Shown here: positions 35,285 to 48,941 of the stretch, piece by piece | How positions within the stretch are numbered: the stretch's first letter is position 1 | How the letters are laid out: each line of letters begins with the position of its first letter | Source of the DNA: Marsupella aquatica | Lineage: Eukaryota > Marchantiophyta | Length of the DNA stretch: 64,000 nt | Reading direction: 5' to 3' | Assembly: GCA_973895155.1 (NCBI GenBank) | Contig: OZ316898.1 | Location: forward strand, 18,166,001-18,230,000 | Notes under the pieces: model-generated | Seen by the model: the letters and a program-made list of their open reading frames with translations, nothing else | What the model was told of the DNA's origin: nothing | Databases searched by the model: none | Translations under genes and position numbers: made by a program

Positions 35285-38200
35285 ATGGAAAATAATGAGG
35301 GTTCTTCAACGGACGGAACCAATGGCGCTGCTGGGGTACCTGCGGAGAAAGACTCTACATTGGCCGTAAAAGTTGCCGTTAATGTCCGACCTTTGATTGG
35401 ATTGGAGCGTGTCCAAGGCTGCAAAGATTGCATTACTGTTGTCCCGGGTGAACCGCAGGTAAGAGTCTTAGCACCTCGATGCATGAACAGGACTTCTGCC
35501 TGTCACTTGTCCGTGGAACCCACGTAGATAATCAATGACAGAGTGATAGCTCAGGAAGCATTATCTGCTCAAGGAACGTCTATCTCTCATGTAATTTGTT
35601 AGCATGTGAACTTCAATTCTGATTGTGCGGAAGCTCAGTTCCTGCTCATGACTGCCCCTTGAATCAAACTCGACCTTCATTCGGGCTAGAGGTCTGACAA
35701 TTGTGATCATGGCAGGAACTCTTCCCACAATGTAGGACCTTCTTTCTGTGTCTCATTCCTGCCCAACTTTGACGCCAATGTGGCTCCTCAATATCTTGTG
35801 CGTGAATCGTTTTAGCATGATCAGGCTATCTACCCGAACTTTCCTAGTAGACTTGCTCTCCGCTTTAATTATTACAACCTTACGCGGAGTCGATTTGAGG
35901 AAAGGCTTTTCTCACCAGCATCCGCACGATGCACATCGGGGACCGGGTGCTCTTGAGTGGGTAGATCTTGAAAGCAAATAATGTTAAGTAGTTGCATTTC
36001 ATACTGAGTGCCCTTCGCGTTCTTGCAGGTGCAATTGGGGCAGCATTCGTTCACATTTGATCATGTCTATGGAAGTACCGGCACTCCTATGTCTGCCATC
36101 TTCGACGACTGTGTTGCTCCCTTGGTCGATGGCTTGTTCCAAGGTTTCAATGCCACTGTTCTGGCTTATGGGCAGGTGAGTTAAATTGATATCACCCATG
36201 ACAAGCTCTAATTCAAATCTCAAATGTTTAACTGTTTTGCTTTTGGTCCTCCGCTTTTGTCGTGGAAGAAGGACCAGGTCCGAGCTCTAGCCTGTGTCTT
36301 AGGCGTCATGCTCTAGTGGGTCCTCGATCAACATGCCTGCGGGATGAAGAGACTCAGACGAGTGATTCAAGCTGCAGTGCTCGTTAGAGAAAGCTTGTGC
36401 TATCCTTTCGTGTACCGGCCTGAGGATATCGCACACCCAGATCTCACTTTCGTAAGCCCATTGAATGCTTCGCAGACGGGGTCTGGGAAAACTTACACCA
36501 TGGGAACCGGATACACCGTTGGAGGCAGCACGGAGGGAATTATTCCCAAAGTCATGGAAACTATTTTCGCGAAAATGGAGAGCCTCAAAGCGAAAGCGGA
36601 CTTCCAAATTCGAGTCTCTTTTATCGAGGTAATTCATTCTGCTCGAGTGCGTGAGTGGGCAACGGTCAATTCTTCGCTCGAGCCTACAATGGGAGTCTCC
36701 TGGACTCGAGCGAGCGTGGACCCCTTTCACAAGGCTTAGTCGAATGAATCTGTGCATTTCGTCCGCAATTTACTTTCGCCATAGCTGGCCCGGAAGATGC
36801 GTACAACAAAGCAGTGAGAGTGTGTGTTCCTCCAACAATGTCCACCGCTTTCTACTGATGATGATTCGGACAACCGTGCAGATTCTCAAGGAGGAGGTAC
36901 ATGATTTGCTGGATCCTAGTCCCCCGCCAACAGTCCGAGCAGATTTGAGCAGCGGCGCTTTCGGAGAATCAAAGTACAGTGCGAAACCGGTAGTCCCAGG
37001 GAAACCTCCAATACAAATTCGAGAGACAACCAATGGAGGAATTACCCTCGCCGGTGTAATAGAGACAGATGTGAAAGCATTAGAGGAAATGGCACTCTGT
37101 TTGGAGCAGGGATCCCTCTGCCGTGCCACTGGCAGCACCATGATGAATACACGCTCTAGGTTGGTCAACGTCTAATCTTCAAAGGACCCAATAGACCGTA
37201 CTGCAATGCTGTCCTTGCGTTTGATTCCATCCCTTCAAGATTCTAATGTGTCGACTTGGTGGTATTGTTCAGTCGATCACATGCAATATTTACAGTAACG
37301 CTCGAGCAACGTCGGAAATGGGACATGCTTCCGGACGGGGCCAACCCTTTGCTCGAAGATGCGACTGAAGACTATTTATGCGCAAAATTCCATCTGGTGG
37401 ACCTTGCTGGTTCAGAGCGGGCGAAAAGAACCGGGGCCGACGGTGTACGGTTCAAAGAAGGTTCTTTCTTTACTGTTGCAGTCATTGATTCAGAATGGTT
37501 GTCGTAATTGTAGGAAATTAGCGAAGGAAGAGCTTGACTCTGGCCATCTTAAAGTTCGCCAATCAATTTTCTTGCATGCTGCCCGTTGTGGACTAATGAG
37601 CTGCCCAGAGAGCTTCGAGTACAACAGATGTTCCTCTAGGTGCTATGAATTGAAGATGATTCTACGACTTCCCATGACACTGTTGTCTTGGATGATGCAG
37701 GTGTTCACATCAATAAAGGTTTACTGGCACTCGGCAACGTGATTAGCGCGCTTGGTGATGAGAAGAAGCGTAGAGAGGGTGGCCATGTTCCATATAGAGA
37801 TAGCAAGCTCACTCGTCTCTTACAGGTATGAGACGGCATTATCAAAGCCATTGAGTGTCTGTTGAGGTCCGATGGTTGGGAAGTCTGGATAGGTGATTAA
37901 AATTCATTCTTTTAGTCAAGGTCTGGTTTCATCCGCAAGGAATGGAGATCAGTCCTTGAAGTGGCAAATAGATCCCAGTCGATGTCAATGCTGGAAGATG
38001 AATATAGATCTGAAAGTCACTCATGTTGCTTTTCATTTCTCTGGCAGGATTCTCTTGGAGGAAATAGCAGAACAGTAATGATCGGTAAGCCACTGCGACA
38101 TTCGCTAAGATTCTCCTACATATTTTGAATACTAACGTTGACGGAAATTAATCATCGCTACTGTCAGGCAGGTCGGAAGGTTCCAATCCCACAGTTGTAA

Positions 38201-41200
38201 TGTCAGAAGAAGAACGTAGACGAACTTGAATTAGCGTCTTCCTTCGCTGCAGGCAGGCATTGTGATCCGTAGAAACTGTCATGGGTGGATTCATTTGAGA
38301 CTGCTGGTGCGGCGGGGGTACCTCGGGGAACTACAATGTGATCTCCTCGATATGAATCAGACTCCAGAATCTAATAATTCTAATTGGCACTTGCAGCATG
38401 CGTAAGCCCAGCAGATTCCAATGCGGAGGAGACTTTGAACACCTTGAAATATGCTAACCGAGCAAGGAATATACAAAATAAACCAACCGTAAGTGTTTAC
38501 TACGATCTGATTCCACTATTGAGACGGTCTCATTCCGACAAGAGTGTTTGGCGCTTTCTCTTCATTCTAGCCCGGCAGTGATTCCACGATTTCCAATGTT
38601 TAAATCAATTGGAGAGCTTTCAGATTGGCGATTTGATCGCCTAACACACATTATGTGATTGTGTGCAGATCAACCGTGATCCGATGGCGGCAGAGATGTC
38701 TAGGATGCGGCAACAATTAGAGTTGATGCAGGCTGAACTTCTCTGTTCTCGCGCTGGCTCAGCCCCAGAGGAGGTTCAAGTAAGTTGGGAGGATGAGTCA
38801 GTTTTGAATTGTCGAGGTTTAATATGTCTGTAAAGCATCTTTGGGCACATTAGCTGATAGATTAATTTGCTGTTTTGTACCATGCAACAGTTGCTGAAGC
38901 AGAAGATAATTTGGCTCGAAGCTAGCAACACGGATTTGCGGCAGGAGCTTCATGAAGCTCGGAACTCGATGCAGGGACTTGCCCAGCAAGCACTTGACGC
39001 GAGGGTATGTGAAAGGCGTCTTTATTATCCATGCATGCTGATTCTTTGATGTCTATTCAATCTGAAGTGAAGTAGTGCGAACAAATATGGGAATTGCACG
39101 AACTATATCTACTTGCGAACATGGTTTTGTTGCAAAGCTGATTTGTCAACTTGGCCTAAGTACCTGAACTCGTTCGTCCCTTGCCTGGAATGCCTAGAAT
39201 TTATGGCCTATTAGGATGGAACCTCAAGAATTACACGCGTCTTACAGGTGCAGCAAGATAAATTCCGCCTGAAGCTTGACAAGCTTCGTGCCGGAAAGAC
39301 GTTTGCAGAGATCGACGATGAGGACGATTCTGAGGTCAGTGTTAGGATATTCTGGTCGTCGTGGCATGCTGCTCGCGGGGTTGAATGATTTGGCACACAA
39401 TTTTGCAGTTATCTGGTTACGTTCCTCACCTTCACGGGATTCTTACTAAAAAATACATCGCGATAGTCATTCATGCCTTTGACGTTTCCGTTGCAGACTG
39501 AAGACCTTTTGAAGGAGCATCTTAAGCGGATTCAGGAGCTCGAAACTGAATTGCTTAAATTCCAGCTCTCCAGAGCGTCGTCTAGACCACAATCTGCACT
39601 TTCTGCCCTCACCCTTGGAGAAGTGGATACCATGTCGACAATTTCTGGATATACGGACATCACTAGCAGCGACGTGCCGAATTTAGATACAGATCTTACT
39701 TCAGACTCAGGTACTCTTTCTCAGCCCGGCGGGTGCTGTAAGACAGGTGTAGACAAATGAATACCCGCAGCAAAGATTTATTTCTACTACTGAACCGCTT
39801 GTAAGGAGTGAAAGCAAGCTTCGCTAAACGTGAGTACCTTGGATGGCAGTGTCTGTTGTCGCAGAAGATCAGGCTAAAGAATGGGAACATAGGGTGCTAC
39901 AAGAAAATCTCGACAAGGAGCTACAGGAGCTGAATAAACATCTGGAGCAGAAAGAAGTAAGCCTAATATATCCGTTAATGCCGTTCATTCGAATTAGAAT
40001 GGTTTCACTTTGAATATTAAATTTGTGACTCATCTTCAATATATGAAGCTTCTCACTATTATTTGAAGTGAAAGATGGTGCCCTCTAGGATCCAAATAGG
40101 GTACCGTATAGGCTAATTCCCTTCTTTTAAGTCCTCACACTGAATACTGAATACTCAATTGTGGTTTTCTTTTTTGTGGACCATTAGGCGGAGATGAAGA
40201 CCTTTGTACGGTCGGATACGATTGTCCTCAAGCAACACTTTGAAAGAAAATTGGTGGAGCTCGAGGAGGAGAAAAAACTGCTGCAGGTACGGTTGACTAA
40301 TTATCTTGAGGTCTTGTTTCTCCTACACATTCTCTTCAGAAGGACATTTAACTGTCCCCTGTAGGTTCGCCTCATGGCCCTATGAAATTTATACTTCGAA
40401 GTTACTGATACAGGGTATTCTAGACTTTTTTATCTTAATGGAGTGAGAACGATATACATGCCATGGCTTTGTCTCCTTTGCGAAGTTGCCTCTTTTCAGT
40501 ATTTTCATGTCTTAAGAACTTTTAGAGGCTCGAATGCAGTCGTTATACATGCGCAGACATGTCTAAAAAGGTCAAATAAGCAAAATCACTTTTGTGGGAG
40601 TGCAGAGAGAGCGAGACAGGTTGGTCACAGAACTTGAGAAGTTGGCTACCACCTCAGATGAGCAAACCCATAAGATGCAAGAAAACTATGTCCAAAAGCT
40701 CAAAGATCTGGAATCTCAGGTGCATATCTGACCACAGCTTGCCCCCAAAATTTGCAAAACGTTAGTCGCGGTCGTGAAACTTTGCAAGGATGGTCATTTC
40801 AGTATATTGGTTTTTTACGTAGGGAATGCAGTGATGTAGTTACGTCGACTTATATTCTGCTGTTACCTTCATTGTCATAGATTACCGACCTGAAAAAGAA
40901 GCAAGAGAATCAGTCTCAGCACCTCCGAGCTAAACAACGTGCGGACGAGGCAGCGAAGCGCTTACAAGAGGACATTCATCGCATCAAAACTCAGAAGGTT
41001 CATGACTTGAATTCTCAGTCTCCTCGAGTTGACGTTGTGGTGCTCAACACTACAACTGGCTGGATCGAAGAGAGGGGTTATCTGTAAGATGTGATTAACT
41101 GGTCTGACCAGAAATAGTAAAGGCACTCCTACTCCTTTGGTTACTGCTTTCGATGTCGAGCGGACTGAATCAAACCGTCTTCATTTATGAGTTCAGGTCC

Positions 41201-44200
41201 ATCTGCAACAGAAGATTAAGCAAGAATCCGAACAATTCCGAGCGTGGAAGGCATCTCGTGAGAAGGAGCTTCTCCAGGTCTCCCATGAAACCCCAACCTC
41301 AGAAAGTGAACAGTCGATTCATTTACTGTGTAGCTTTGATTAGTTGCAGTCAAGGCATCAATACGCAGGTCTCATCTGCCATGGAGGCCCAAATGCGTCT
41401 GGTGGACTTCCTGAAAATGCTGTAGCAACTTTTATTCCTTGACTTGGGTGTGTGTTACTAAACTGGACCTTTGTATACAGTTGAAGAAAGAAGGGCGGAG
41501 GAATGTGTACGAAATGCACAAGCTTCAAGCTCTGCATCAGCGCCAAAAGCAGGTCGGGTTTTGCTTCTCTCGTGTGAATGTAATTTCCTGTTGCGGTCAG
41601 TATTGTCTAAGATTGAAAAGTTGCAAATATTCCTTACAAGTGCAATTTTCTGGTCTTCTCCAGGTTTTACAGCGAAAGACTGAGGAAGCTGCTGTGGCGA
41701 CGCGGCGCCTGAAGGAGTTGCTTGAGGCACGCAGATCACCTCGGGACACATCTGGACATGGTCAGATAATTGCATCATCCGTATAGTTTATAAGAGTCGT
41801 TCGTTTTTCTTTAATTGTGTTTCATCCAAACAATTCCGATTAGCTGTGGTCTTCGATTATCTAATCATACTCACGTCTGTTTGTCTACGCAGGAGCTACA
41901 GGCTTTACGCAGGTAAATTTCTTGGCCCTCTTGAGATTATGAATTTGTTAAATTTTTGAAGCACTAGGATGTAAGGACTGGACAGAACAATGAGTTCCCT
42001 CTCAATACAGTTTGTTAATCTGATTTCCGTTATGGTACGTACTGGCTTGCAGAACAATGAGAAGTCCCTTCACCAGTGGCTGGATCAAGAACTAGAGATG
42101 GCTGTGCGTGTCCATGAAGTTCGGTCTGCCTATGACAAACAGATGCAGGAGTAAGAATTGTTTCTTTTCGTACTCGGCTCTTTCTTTAAGTCTTGTGTGT
42201 AAAATCTTTGCATCTTGTTTGGAGGTAAATGGATCATCGGGAGTCGATTACTGAGAAGGAGTTTGCAAGCTGACTGAGTGAATGCCCTTGTCGTGCACAG
42301 ACGGAGTGTTCTTGCGAAGGAACTCGCATCACTCCGAGAAGAAGAAGATTTGCTAAACAGGTAATCTCAGGCGTATTCAGTTTTCACGCTTTTGGTTTCT
42401 GTTTTGTCAGCAGGCAAGGACGCTCATCTGTTGTTTACGTATTGTTGGACTTAGACGCTCGAGTTTCTATGTCAGTTCTACGAACCAAACGCCGTCAATG
42501 TCCCCTGGTGCGAGGAGTGCACGAGTGCGGTTGTTGGAGACAATGTTGAATACTTCTTCAAGCTCCCTGGTGGCCATGGCGTCCCAGCTCTCGGAGGCTG
42601 AAGAGCGCGAACGCATATCAGGTGGTCGGGTCAGATGGCAACACTTGCGATCAATGGGAGATGCCAAGATTCTCCTCCAGGCTGCTTTCGACGCTTCGGC
42701 ACTCTCCAAGTAAGAAAGAACAAACCAACAACTCTCTAATGAGCCTACTAGCCTTAGGATCGATTTGTCTGCTGCTCCTGTCGAATCTCCCACCAGTTGC
42801 AGGGTGGAAAACCTTAGGCTGGTCGTCCTTTCCGTCGATTTGCTCTGGATTGAAGCTGCTTTGGGTTCTCTGACACGTAATTTTCTAGATGTCGGTATCG
42901 AGATGTTGACGAAGACAATAAAGAGATGAGAGAGAAATTGACGGAACTCGAGCAACTTTTGAGAAAGAGCGAGGCTTGTAGAACGGATCTGGAGAGGCAA
43001 CAGCGAACTAGGGATCAACCAGGAGTGTCAACTATCACAACATTTAATATGGTACGGGTTCAGTTGCTTCGGTGGTTTGCGTACATATTACTTTGAGGTT
43101 TGTTTCCAATCCACCACGGAATTCTCATTTTTGGTTCTAAACACGACCTTTGTACATACTGAACTTCTAAGAAATTCTCTCGAATTGGTACCGTGTGTCC
43201 AGGCTAGTTTTGATGTTGGAACGAAGAAAGTTGGCGACAGGAAGATGAAAGGGGAAAGGCCTCGCGAAGCAGTCTCAGTACAGACCTCAGACCGCGATGA
43301 ACCTGGAAATGAGGGCCTTCCTTACGACCTTCGCAAGGCATGCTCCTGAACCTTGCTGTCAACCTCGTTTGAATTAGTGTATAAGGCTGAATGTATGAAC
43401 GTCTAGGGACCGAACTTTGTTACAGGAAACATTTGGAATTTGTGGTTGAGTCCTTTGGTTTTGGGGTACGCATGAACGAATGTCTTCTCTAGAATGGATC
43501 TTTGCATGGGTCTCTGCTGGACACAGACTACGGTAGTCCTCTCAGGAAATTGGACTGGTTTTATCGGGGTGTTCCCATTCGAAGTGCAAAGCCTGCCTCT
43601 TGCCAAAATTCAGTGCCCCAGTAAATGGACTCCCGCAAGTGCAAAGAATTTTCTTTTTACCTTTCCTTTTTGCTTCTGAGTTCATCATGCACGAGCTTCA
43701 TTAAAAAATAGAAGGGCTAAATTTACCTTGAACACACTGTCCCTTGCCAATCACCATTACTTTGGCGGGGCATGATGGCAAATGTTGTCCACGTCTTTCA
43801 ACCTCCCGCAAAAAGAGTTCGAGCGCCAAATATGCTCTTCGCGACGCGATGATTGACAGTTCGGAAGGGGAGTTGGACATGGACACTGACTCCGACGAGG
43901 AATGGAGTGAAGATACGGAGAGGCAAGCAGTGAAGAGGAACAGAGCGCTCGCCGGAGGCTTTAGACTTTCCAAATTCCAGTCGTCAAAGTCCATGTCCTT
44001 AGATGCAATGATGAGCACCGGTTCCCCCAACGGACAAATGCATCAGCTCCATAATCAAGAGCAAGAGTCTTTGGGGGTTTCCCGTGCTTCATCACATCCA
44101 AGCTCAGGTGAGACCGTTCTTGAGGATCATAACGAAGATAAGGGTAAAGAGCCCCGCTTGTACCCGTGCTCCTGCAAGTGTAGTCAGAGTTCAGGCTGTA

Positions 44201-45726
44201 AGACGAAGAAATGTGAATGCAAGGCTGCAGGTGGTCTCTGCGGGACCCAGTGTGGCTGCAGCTCAGTCAAGTGCAACAATCGCGAAGCCGTGGCGATGGA
44301 AGAAGAGCAATCATCGCTGGCCGATCCAATTCAAATGGAAGTGGCACAAGCCGTGGCGTCTGCCGGAGTGGATAAAAACTGCAGACGACTCCATGACCAG
44401 AGTGGGGCCGGCGAACTTGTCCAGGGAGGCGAGTCTCCTATTCACATCGTGACCGAAGAGGAGCATGTAACCAAGAGAGCGGACCGCGAGTTGGCTGTCC
44501 ATGGTGCTACGCTCCTCGAGAGTGCGTGGAGGGATGAGCTTCAAGAAACTGCTGATTTGAGGGGGCAAGACGCGGATGCAGGCGATGATGCCCCAACGAA
44601 GAAAACTCGACGTCGTCCTTTGCAGGATATTGGGAACAAGGTTTGTCCCACATTCCATCTCCCCTGCTTAATCTGAACAACTTCATAATTTTCAGGATTG
44701 TAAACGTTCTGGCCAGCCACCTGAGAGATCTGCATTCACCTCGATTTGGTAGCCATGAGTTTTTGACTATCTTCTTCACTAGTATCGACTTTCTCTTGGT
44801 ACATGGCTCTAGAAGACTGAGCCACTTTGTGTACCACTGTATTATTTAAGATCAGTGCAGCTTGGATACCTGCATTTGACCTTTGAAGAAAAGAAGTGGT
44901 ACGTACTATTACAAAGACTGAACACCTTTAAAGTGTCAGATGGGGTTTTAAGTAATAACGCTACCAATTGGATACATGGACTTCATGTACAAATAGACTT
45001 CTCCAAAATGTGGCCACTCCTGGACGAGAGAGGAAAGTGTAGTCGTCAGTTCTGATTTGCCGAACCCACTAAATGTTCAGAAGCTTTCTTTTTTGGCCCA
45101 GTTTGTGGCCAATCACTTCTACCAGCAAAGGAAACTGGGATTGGAGAATTGGCATCTACCAACAAGGTAGTGTATTGTTCCTAGAGTGTCCTCTTCAGCC
45201 ATTTGTTGCAAAACCTTCCTGTCCAAGCCGGTGACGTATGACTGAGTCTCTGAAATTGGTGTGATAGGTTTCTACCAAGGGAAGGACCATTGCGAAGCAG
45301 AGAAGGCAGACGGTCAATATTCAGATTGTTCCAGTGGGACCCGCTCGTAATGTTAGTTCGGGAATTGCTGCGACCACTACTGCTTTGGCTGCTGCAGCTG
45401 TTGCCGCAGCAAATGCGACGAACATCTCTGTTGCAGTCAACTCCAATCCAGCCAACATTTCAACTGCAACAGTTCCGGATATTTTGAGCCCACTCAAGCG
45501 GCAGCATAGCTTGCAAAGGAGAAATAGCAGTGGGCATACAAGTCCCTGGCGCCTGCGAGAGAACAAGGTTGGAGCTTCAAACCCTGGCATTGGGGGCAGC
45601 TCTGATGAGGCACAGGGAGGGGCTAAGAACACTAAGGCGACTGGGAGTGCGGGTCCTGGAAGTCCTACCTGTCCTGGGCGGGGGACAGACGGAAAGGAAA
45701 ACATACAAAGAAACTCGTTTGTGTGA
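35285..45726 (+). CDS. Kinesin-4 family chromokinesin (KIF4-like), 27 exons
   Basis: Exons: 35285-35458, 36029-36175, 36476-36628, 36882-37159, 37273-37460, 37701-37825, 38048-38084, 38397-38488, 38669-38779, 38891-39004, 39248-39334, 39497-39710, 39865-39956, 40188-40286, 40606-40719, 40881-40997, 41197-41277, 41481-41552, 41664-41760, 41893-41912, 42053-42150, 42301-42360, 42476-42709, 42889-43051, 43203-43337, 43816-44640 and 45268-45726 (1461 aa, in phase). The N-terminal motor has the P-loop GQTGSGKT (about 106-113), switch I NTRSSRSH and switch II DLAGSE. A coiled-coil stalk follows to about residue 1000, with the kinesin-4 [14 protein letters not shown] and [12 protein letters not shown] blocks. 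Cysteine-rich CXC region lies at about 1152-1190 ([16 protein letters not shown]...CGC). The Ala/Asn-rich tail ends [11 protein letters not shown]. Plant kinesin-4 motors act in the phragmoplast midzone or on cortical microtubules; the CXC tail recalls mitotic KIF4. The exon 25/26 junction (43337/43816, GC-AG) is tentative. Confidence 0.92.
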
Positions 45727-47400
45727 GCCATTCAAAATTCTTTTGATATTCAAAGCTCGGGTCGTGTGAGAACGGGGCGACTAATAGCTCTCAGTAGTGT
45801 AAAGCACCCACTTCTTCTAACATTCAAGTCAGGTTATCTGGCACTTGTAAACACTTAATGTTTCCTGACGCAGGGCACTGCCAAACAGTGGATTTGTAAT
45901 TATGAGCGCCCTGCCTGCAGAAAGAGGAGATAAATTGGGAAATTTATCAGTTCCTTTCTACTCACCTGAAGTCTTCTTTGAAACCACGAGGCAGAGCGAT
46001 ATTTCCCTGGCGTGTTGGCCAGCGAATCATAGTCCTTAGTTTCGGTGTCTGTTCACAGCGTACCTCTGTCAAATACTCGTTGAGGTGGCCAGAGTGAACA
46101 TCTATTGATTAGATAGGTACAGTAGTTCGTCGGACTCTAGCTTGGTTGATCCATGTGTATTTTGAGAAGGTGATTTCTGATGATTTAATTGGCAAGGGAC
46201 GAAGGGATACGAGTTAATCTCAGTCCACTGGTTTGCCAGAGTAATCGACTCGACGGACTCGCTGGTTTATTCTCCCGCATCCATGATTCTTAGCGAGAGT
46301 AAAGTTGGAGTGCTTGGAAACCTTATCTGACGCTGAAGAATCTTAAGCTCCATGGCTGTCTCCATCATCGCGTTTTATTAGATGTGAATCCTTTTGGTAC
46401 AGTAGTTGCAACTGTCATTGCAGTGTGGGTTTTCGGTGTCGAATAGTCATGAGTGCCTGCGAAAGACATGCCGTACCGAAATGGTGCTTCCTGAAATGTG
46501 ATCAAATGTGAGAGTGTGGATTTCATTGCTGCAAACTTACTCTCGATGTGCACCATATCATGAGAAATATTAGATGTGTGGACCTACTGACAAGACTATT
46601 GATTAACACGTTGTGGCGACTTCGACGAATAGTCTGCACTTCGAGTCTGGTGTTGTATCAGAGAATGTTCGTCTGGAGTGACGAGGCTTGTATGCATGGT
46701 ATCGAGACCAGTAATTTCCCTGGTTCAACAAGAAGGATCCAACGTTGTGAATGGGTTCGCCTTCGTTTGAAAAAGTTTCCATCATGGTGAACAGCCTTGG
46801 TACTGATTCTCCTACCACTTCATATTCGTTCACCTACTGGATCGAATTCGCTTTTGTAGAGTTTAAAGCACGTGATTCTGATAGTTTCTACAGGCCCAGG
46901 TGCTTTCACACCCAGTTTGGAGGGCCTTGTGGTGGGACTGTTCTGCAGGATGATCGTCAGCTCGCTTTAGCCTTTCGCTTCTTCAAGGCCAAAAAACGAG
47001 GTTGGACATTTCGAAGGTCTTCCACTTCCTCAGTTTCAACCATGTTCACTACTCTACCATGCCAATTTTTCAACCCACAGTGAAATTGGGTCTTTTGCAC
47101 AGTTGACAACAAACGGCTCACGATTATTGGGGGAATTTGAATCGCATATCACGAATCCACCACCCGTGCAGAAGAGGCGTGATGGGGAGGGTTGGTTTAG
47201 AGTGTGATCAATCCACGGCCAAGCGAAGAGGTGAGAGTGTAGATTGGTCATAAAGTGGTCCCAAACATTCCACTCGCCATAATTCTTGCGCTTGCAGAGG
47301 TCATCTTTCCTGTCTGAGAAGGCCAAGATATTTTCCGGTTGCAGAGAGTAGTCTAGCTACCGTCATCCCCTCTCTGAACACATGGCTATGGCGTGGTGTT
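45727..47400. other. Downstream of kinesin; no gene recognised
   Basis: The first few hundred bases should include the kinesin 3' UTR. A short inverted string GATAAATTGGGAAATTTATC lies at about 45928-45947. Beyond that, no exon chain, transposon domain or RNA gene is recognisable on either strand. The open frames seen are short and motif-free. Confidence 0.35.
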
Positions 47401-47509
47401 CGAAACTGGAAAATATTGGGTTAGTCTGACAAAAAAGACATTTCAGCTCAAGCACAAATTTCATTAAACAGTGGTAAATGTTGGGTAACGACTCTTCCAC
47501 ATTTGGACT

Positions 47510-47845
47510 CAAAACACAACTTTCATTAGACCACCACTAGCCATCACAAAAACCTGGTTATATCTGGTTCACCATAAATAGTATTCTTTCCTGCATTTAA
47601 AAACCTGGTTATACCTGGTTCACCATAAATAGTATCATTTGCTGCATTTGTGGAACAATGTGGAAGGGGAGAGGAGAAGAATACCACTAGCCATCACAAA
47701 AACCTGGTTATACCAGGTTTCACCATAAATAAATATACTTTCTTGCATTTGTGGAGCAATATGGAAGGGGAGAGGAGAAGAATGAAAGGAAAGTGAAAAA
47801 GAGAGAAAACTTGGACACATCCCTCTTTTATATGGCTAGTAGCAA
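47510..47845 (-). repeat. Dispersed repeat R1, inverted orientation, three units with hairpins
   Basis: Reverse-complement relatives of the 1.3-1.6 kb repeat. Three units contain AAACCTGGTTATA(C/T)C(A/T)GGTT next to CACCATAAATA and a GAGGAGAAGAATG purine tract. At 47700-47720 the core is a perfect 9-bp inverted repeat with loop TAT; two other copies have one or two arm mismatches. Read on the minus strand, an outer CCATATAAAAGAGGG is followed by a CT-rich tract, the same order as at 1.3 kb. This is consistent with the end of one mobile-element family inserted in both orientations. Confidence 0.65.
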
Positions 47846-48179
47846 GTCAGTGTGGTTTTCAAATTTTGACTCTAAACTATTCTATGATACGTACAAAAAT
47901 ACAAATTCATGAATCAGTGACAATACAATTTTCACATTTTTTTTTGTTATTTAAAATACGCAAATTCACAGCAGTGCCGAGTGTACTCCACATTAGTTGT
48001 CCGCACAAGTGTAGCCCAGCATTAGTGGTCGTCCTTGCGAAAAGTGAGGTTCTGAACTTACCCTTCATCAGCCAACTACTATAATTTTTGCAGAAACCCG
48101 CCAGGTTCACAAGAGACTTTAGCACAAGACTGGGCACTTAGAAAAATTGGACGTCACTCTCTTTTCACCTAAATGAAAA

Positions 48180-48445
48180 ACGGGGAGGTGGGCAGCCTCT
48201 AAGAGTGGAACCCAAGCCTTGTAATAAATGAATTTCCAGAAACCATCATCATAAATACTTCAACTGGCTGAGATACACCACACACTACATAAGCCAAAAT
48301 TCAAAAATTCTGGGGTGGGTCAGGGGCAGCATATAAGTGTGGGATCCAAGGGGTTGTAAAAAATGAGTTTCCCATCAAGTGTCATCCTAAATCTGCCAGC
48401 TGGCAGAGATGCAGCATACATTACATAAGCAACAATTCTGAGGTG
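48180..48445. repeat. Degenerate tandem duplication, about 130-bp unit
   Basis: Two diverged units share GTGG(A/G)A(A/T)CC(C/A)AAG, TTGTAA(T/A)AAATGA(A/G)TTTCC and CAT(C)ATAAATAC/CCTAAATCTGCC. They also share the later CTGGC(T/A)GAGAT block, ACA(C/T)TACATAAGC and ATTCTG(G/A)GGTGGGTC. Unit 1 covers about 48183-48318 and unit 2 about 48319-48445. It is non-coding. Confidence 0.7.
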
Positions 48446-48801
48446 GGTCCCTTCACTTCCCTTGGCTTCCTGCATGGGGCCACTCACTGACTCATTGTGT
48501 TCATTTCGTGGGCAAGCCCAGCTCCATATCCACATACCCACATCAGCGTCCATCAGTCCTACTCATTAGTAGCTTTTGCCCAAAAGCGCATCTACAGAAG
48601 GAACGTGTCCAGTCTTGACTTTATCCTGAAGGACATGGTCACTGGTTTTTTATTATCGGCCAAATTTGTTTCATCCAACATTTGGGCTCGTCACCTCTAC
48701 AAAGGGGCAAGAAGTAAAAATAAACCAATTGTCGCACTCTGACTTACGTTTTGGGTAAAAGTTCAGAAAAGTTTTTAGTATTAGTTTTTAGAGGTGTATG
48801 T

Positions 48802-48941
48802 TTGATGAACCCCCAAAATGAAAAGTGTCATTTGATGGGATCACCCATCAAGTGATCCAGACTATTGATAGCCTTAAATCAATGTACCCAAAATCTCACT
48901 GGACCTATCAAGTACCAATTTTCATTTTGGGGGTCCTTCAA
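48802..48941. mobile_element. Possible small MITE, 140 bp
   Basis: The ends form an imperfect 23-bp inverted repeat. The left end is TTGATGAACCCCCAAAATGA; the right end, reverse-complemented, is TTGAAGGACCCCCAAAATGA. About 90 bp of AT-rich sequence lie between. No clear target-site duplication is seen, so the call rests on the inverted repeat alone. Confidence 0.4.

Noticed and set aside
34319-35484. Minus-strand open frames (179 and 232 codons) over the kinesin leader
   Set aside because: Composition-driven shadows of a GC/purine-rich leader; Ser/Arg/Leu-rich with no motif, and one overlaps the conserved first kinesin exon.
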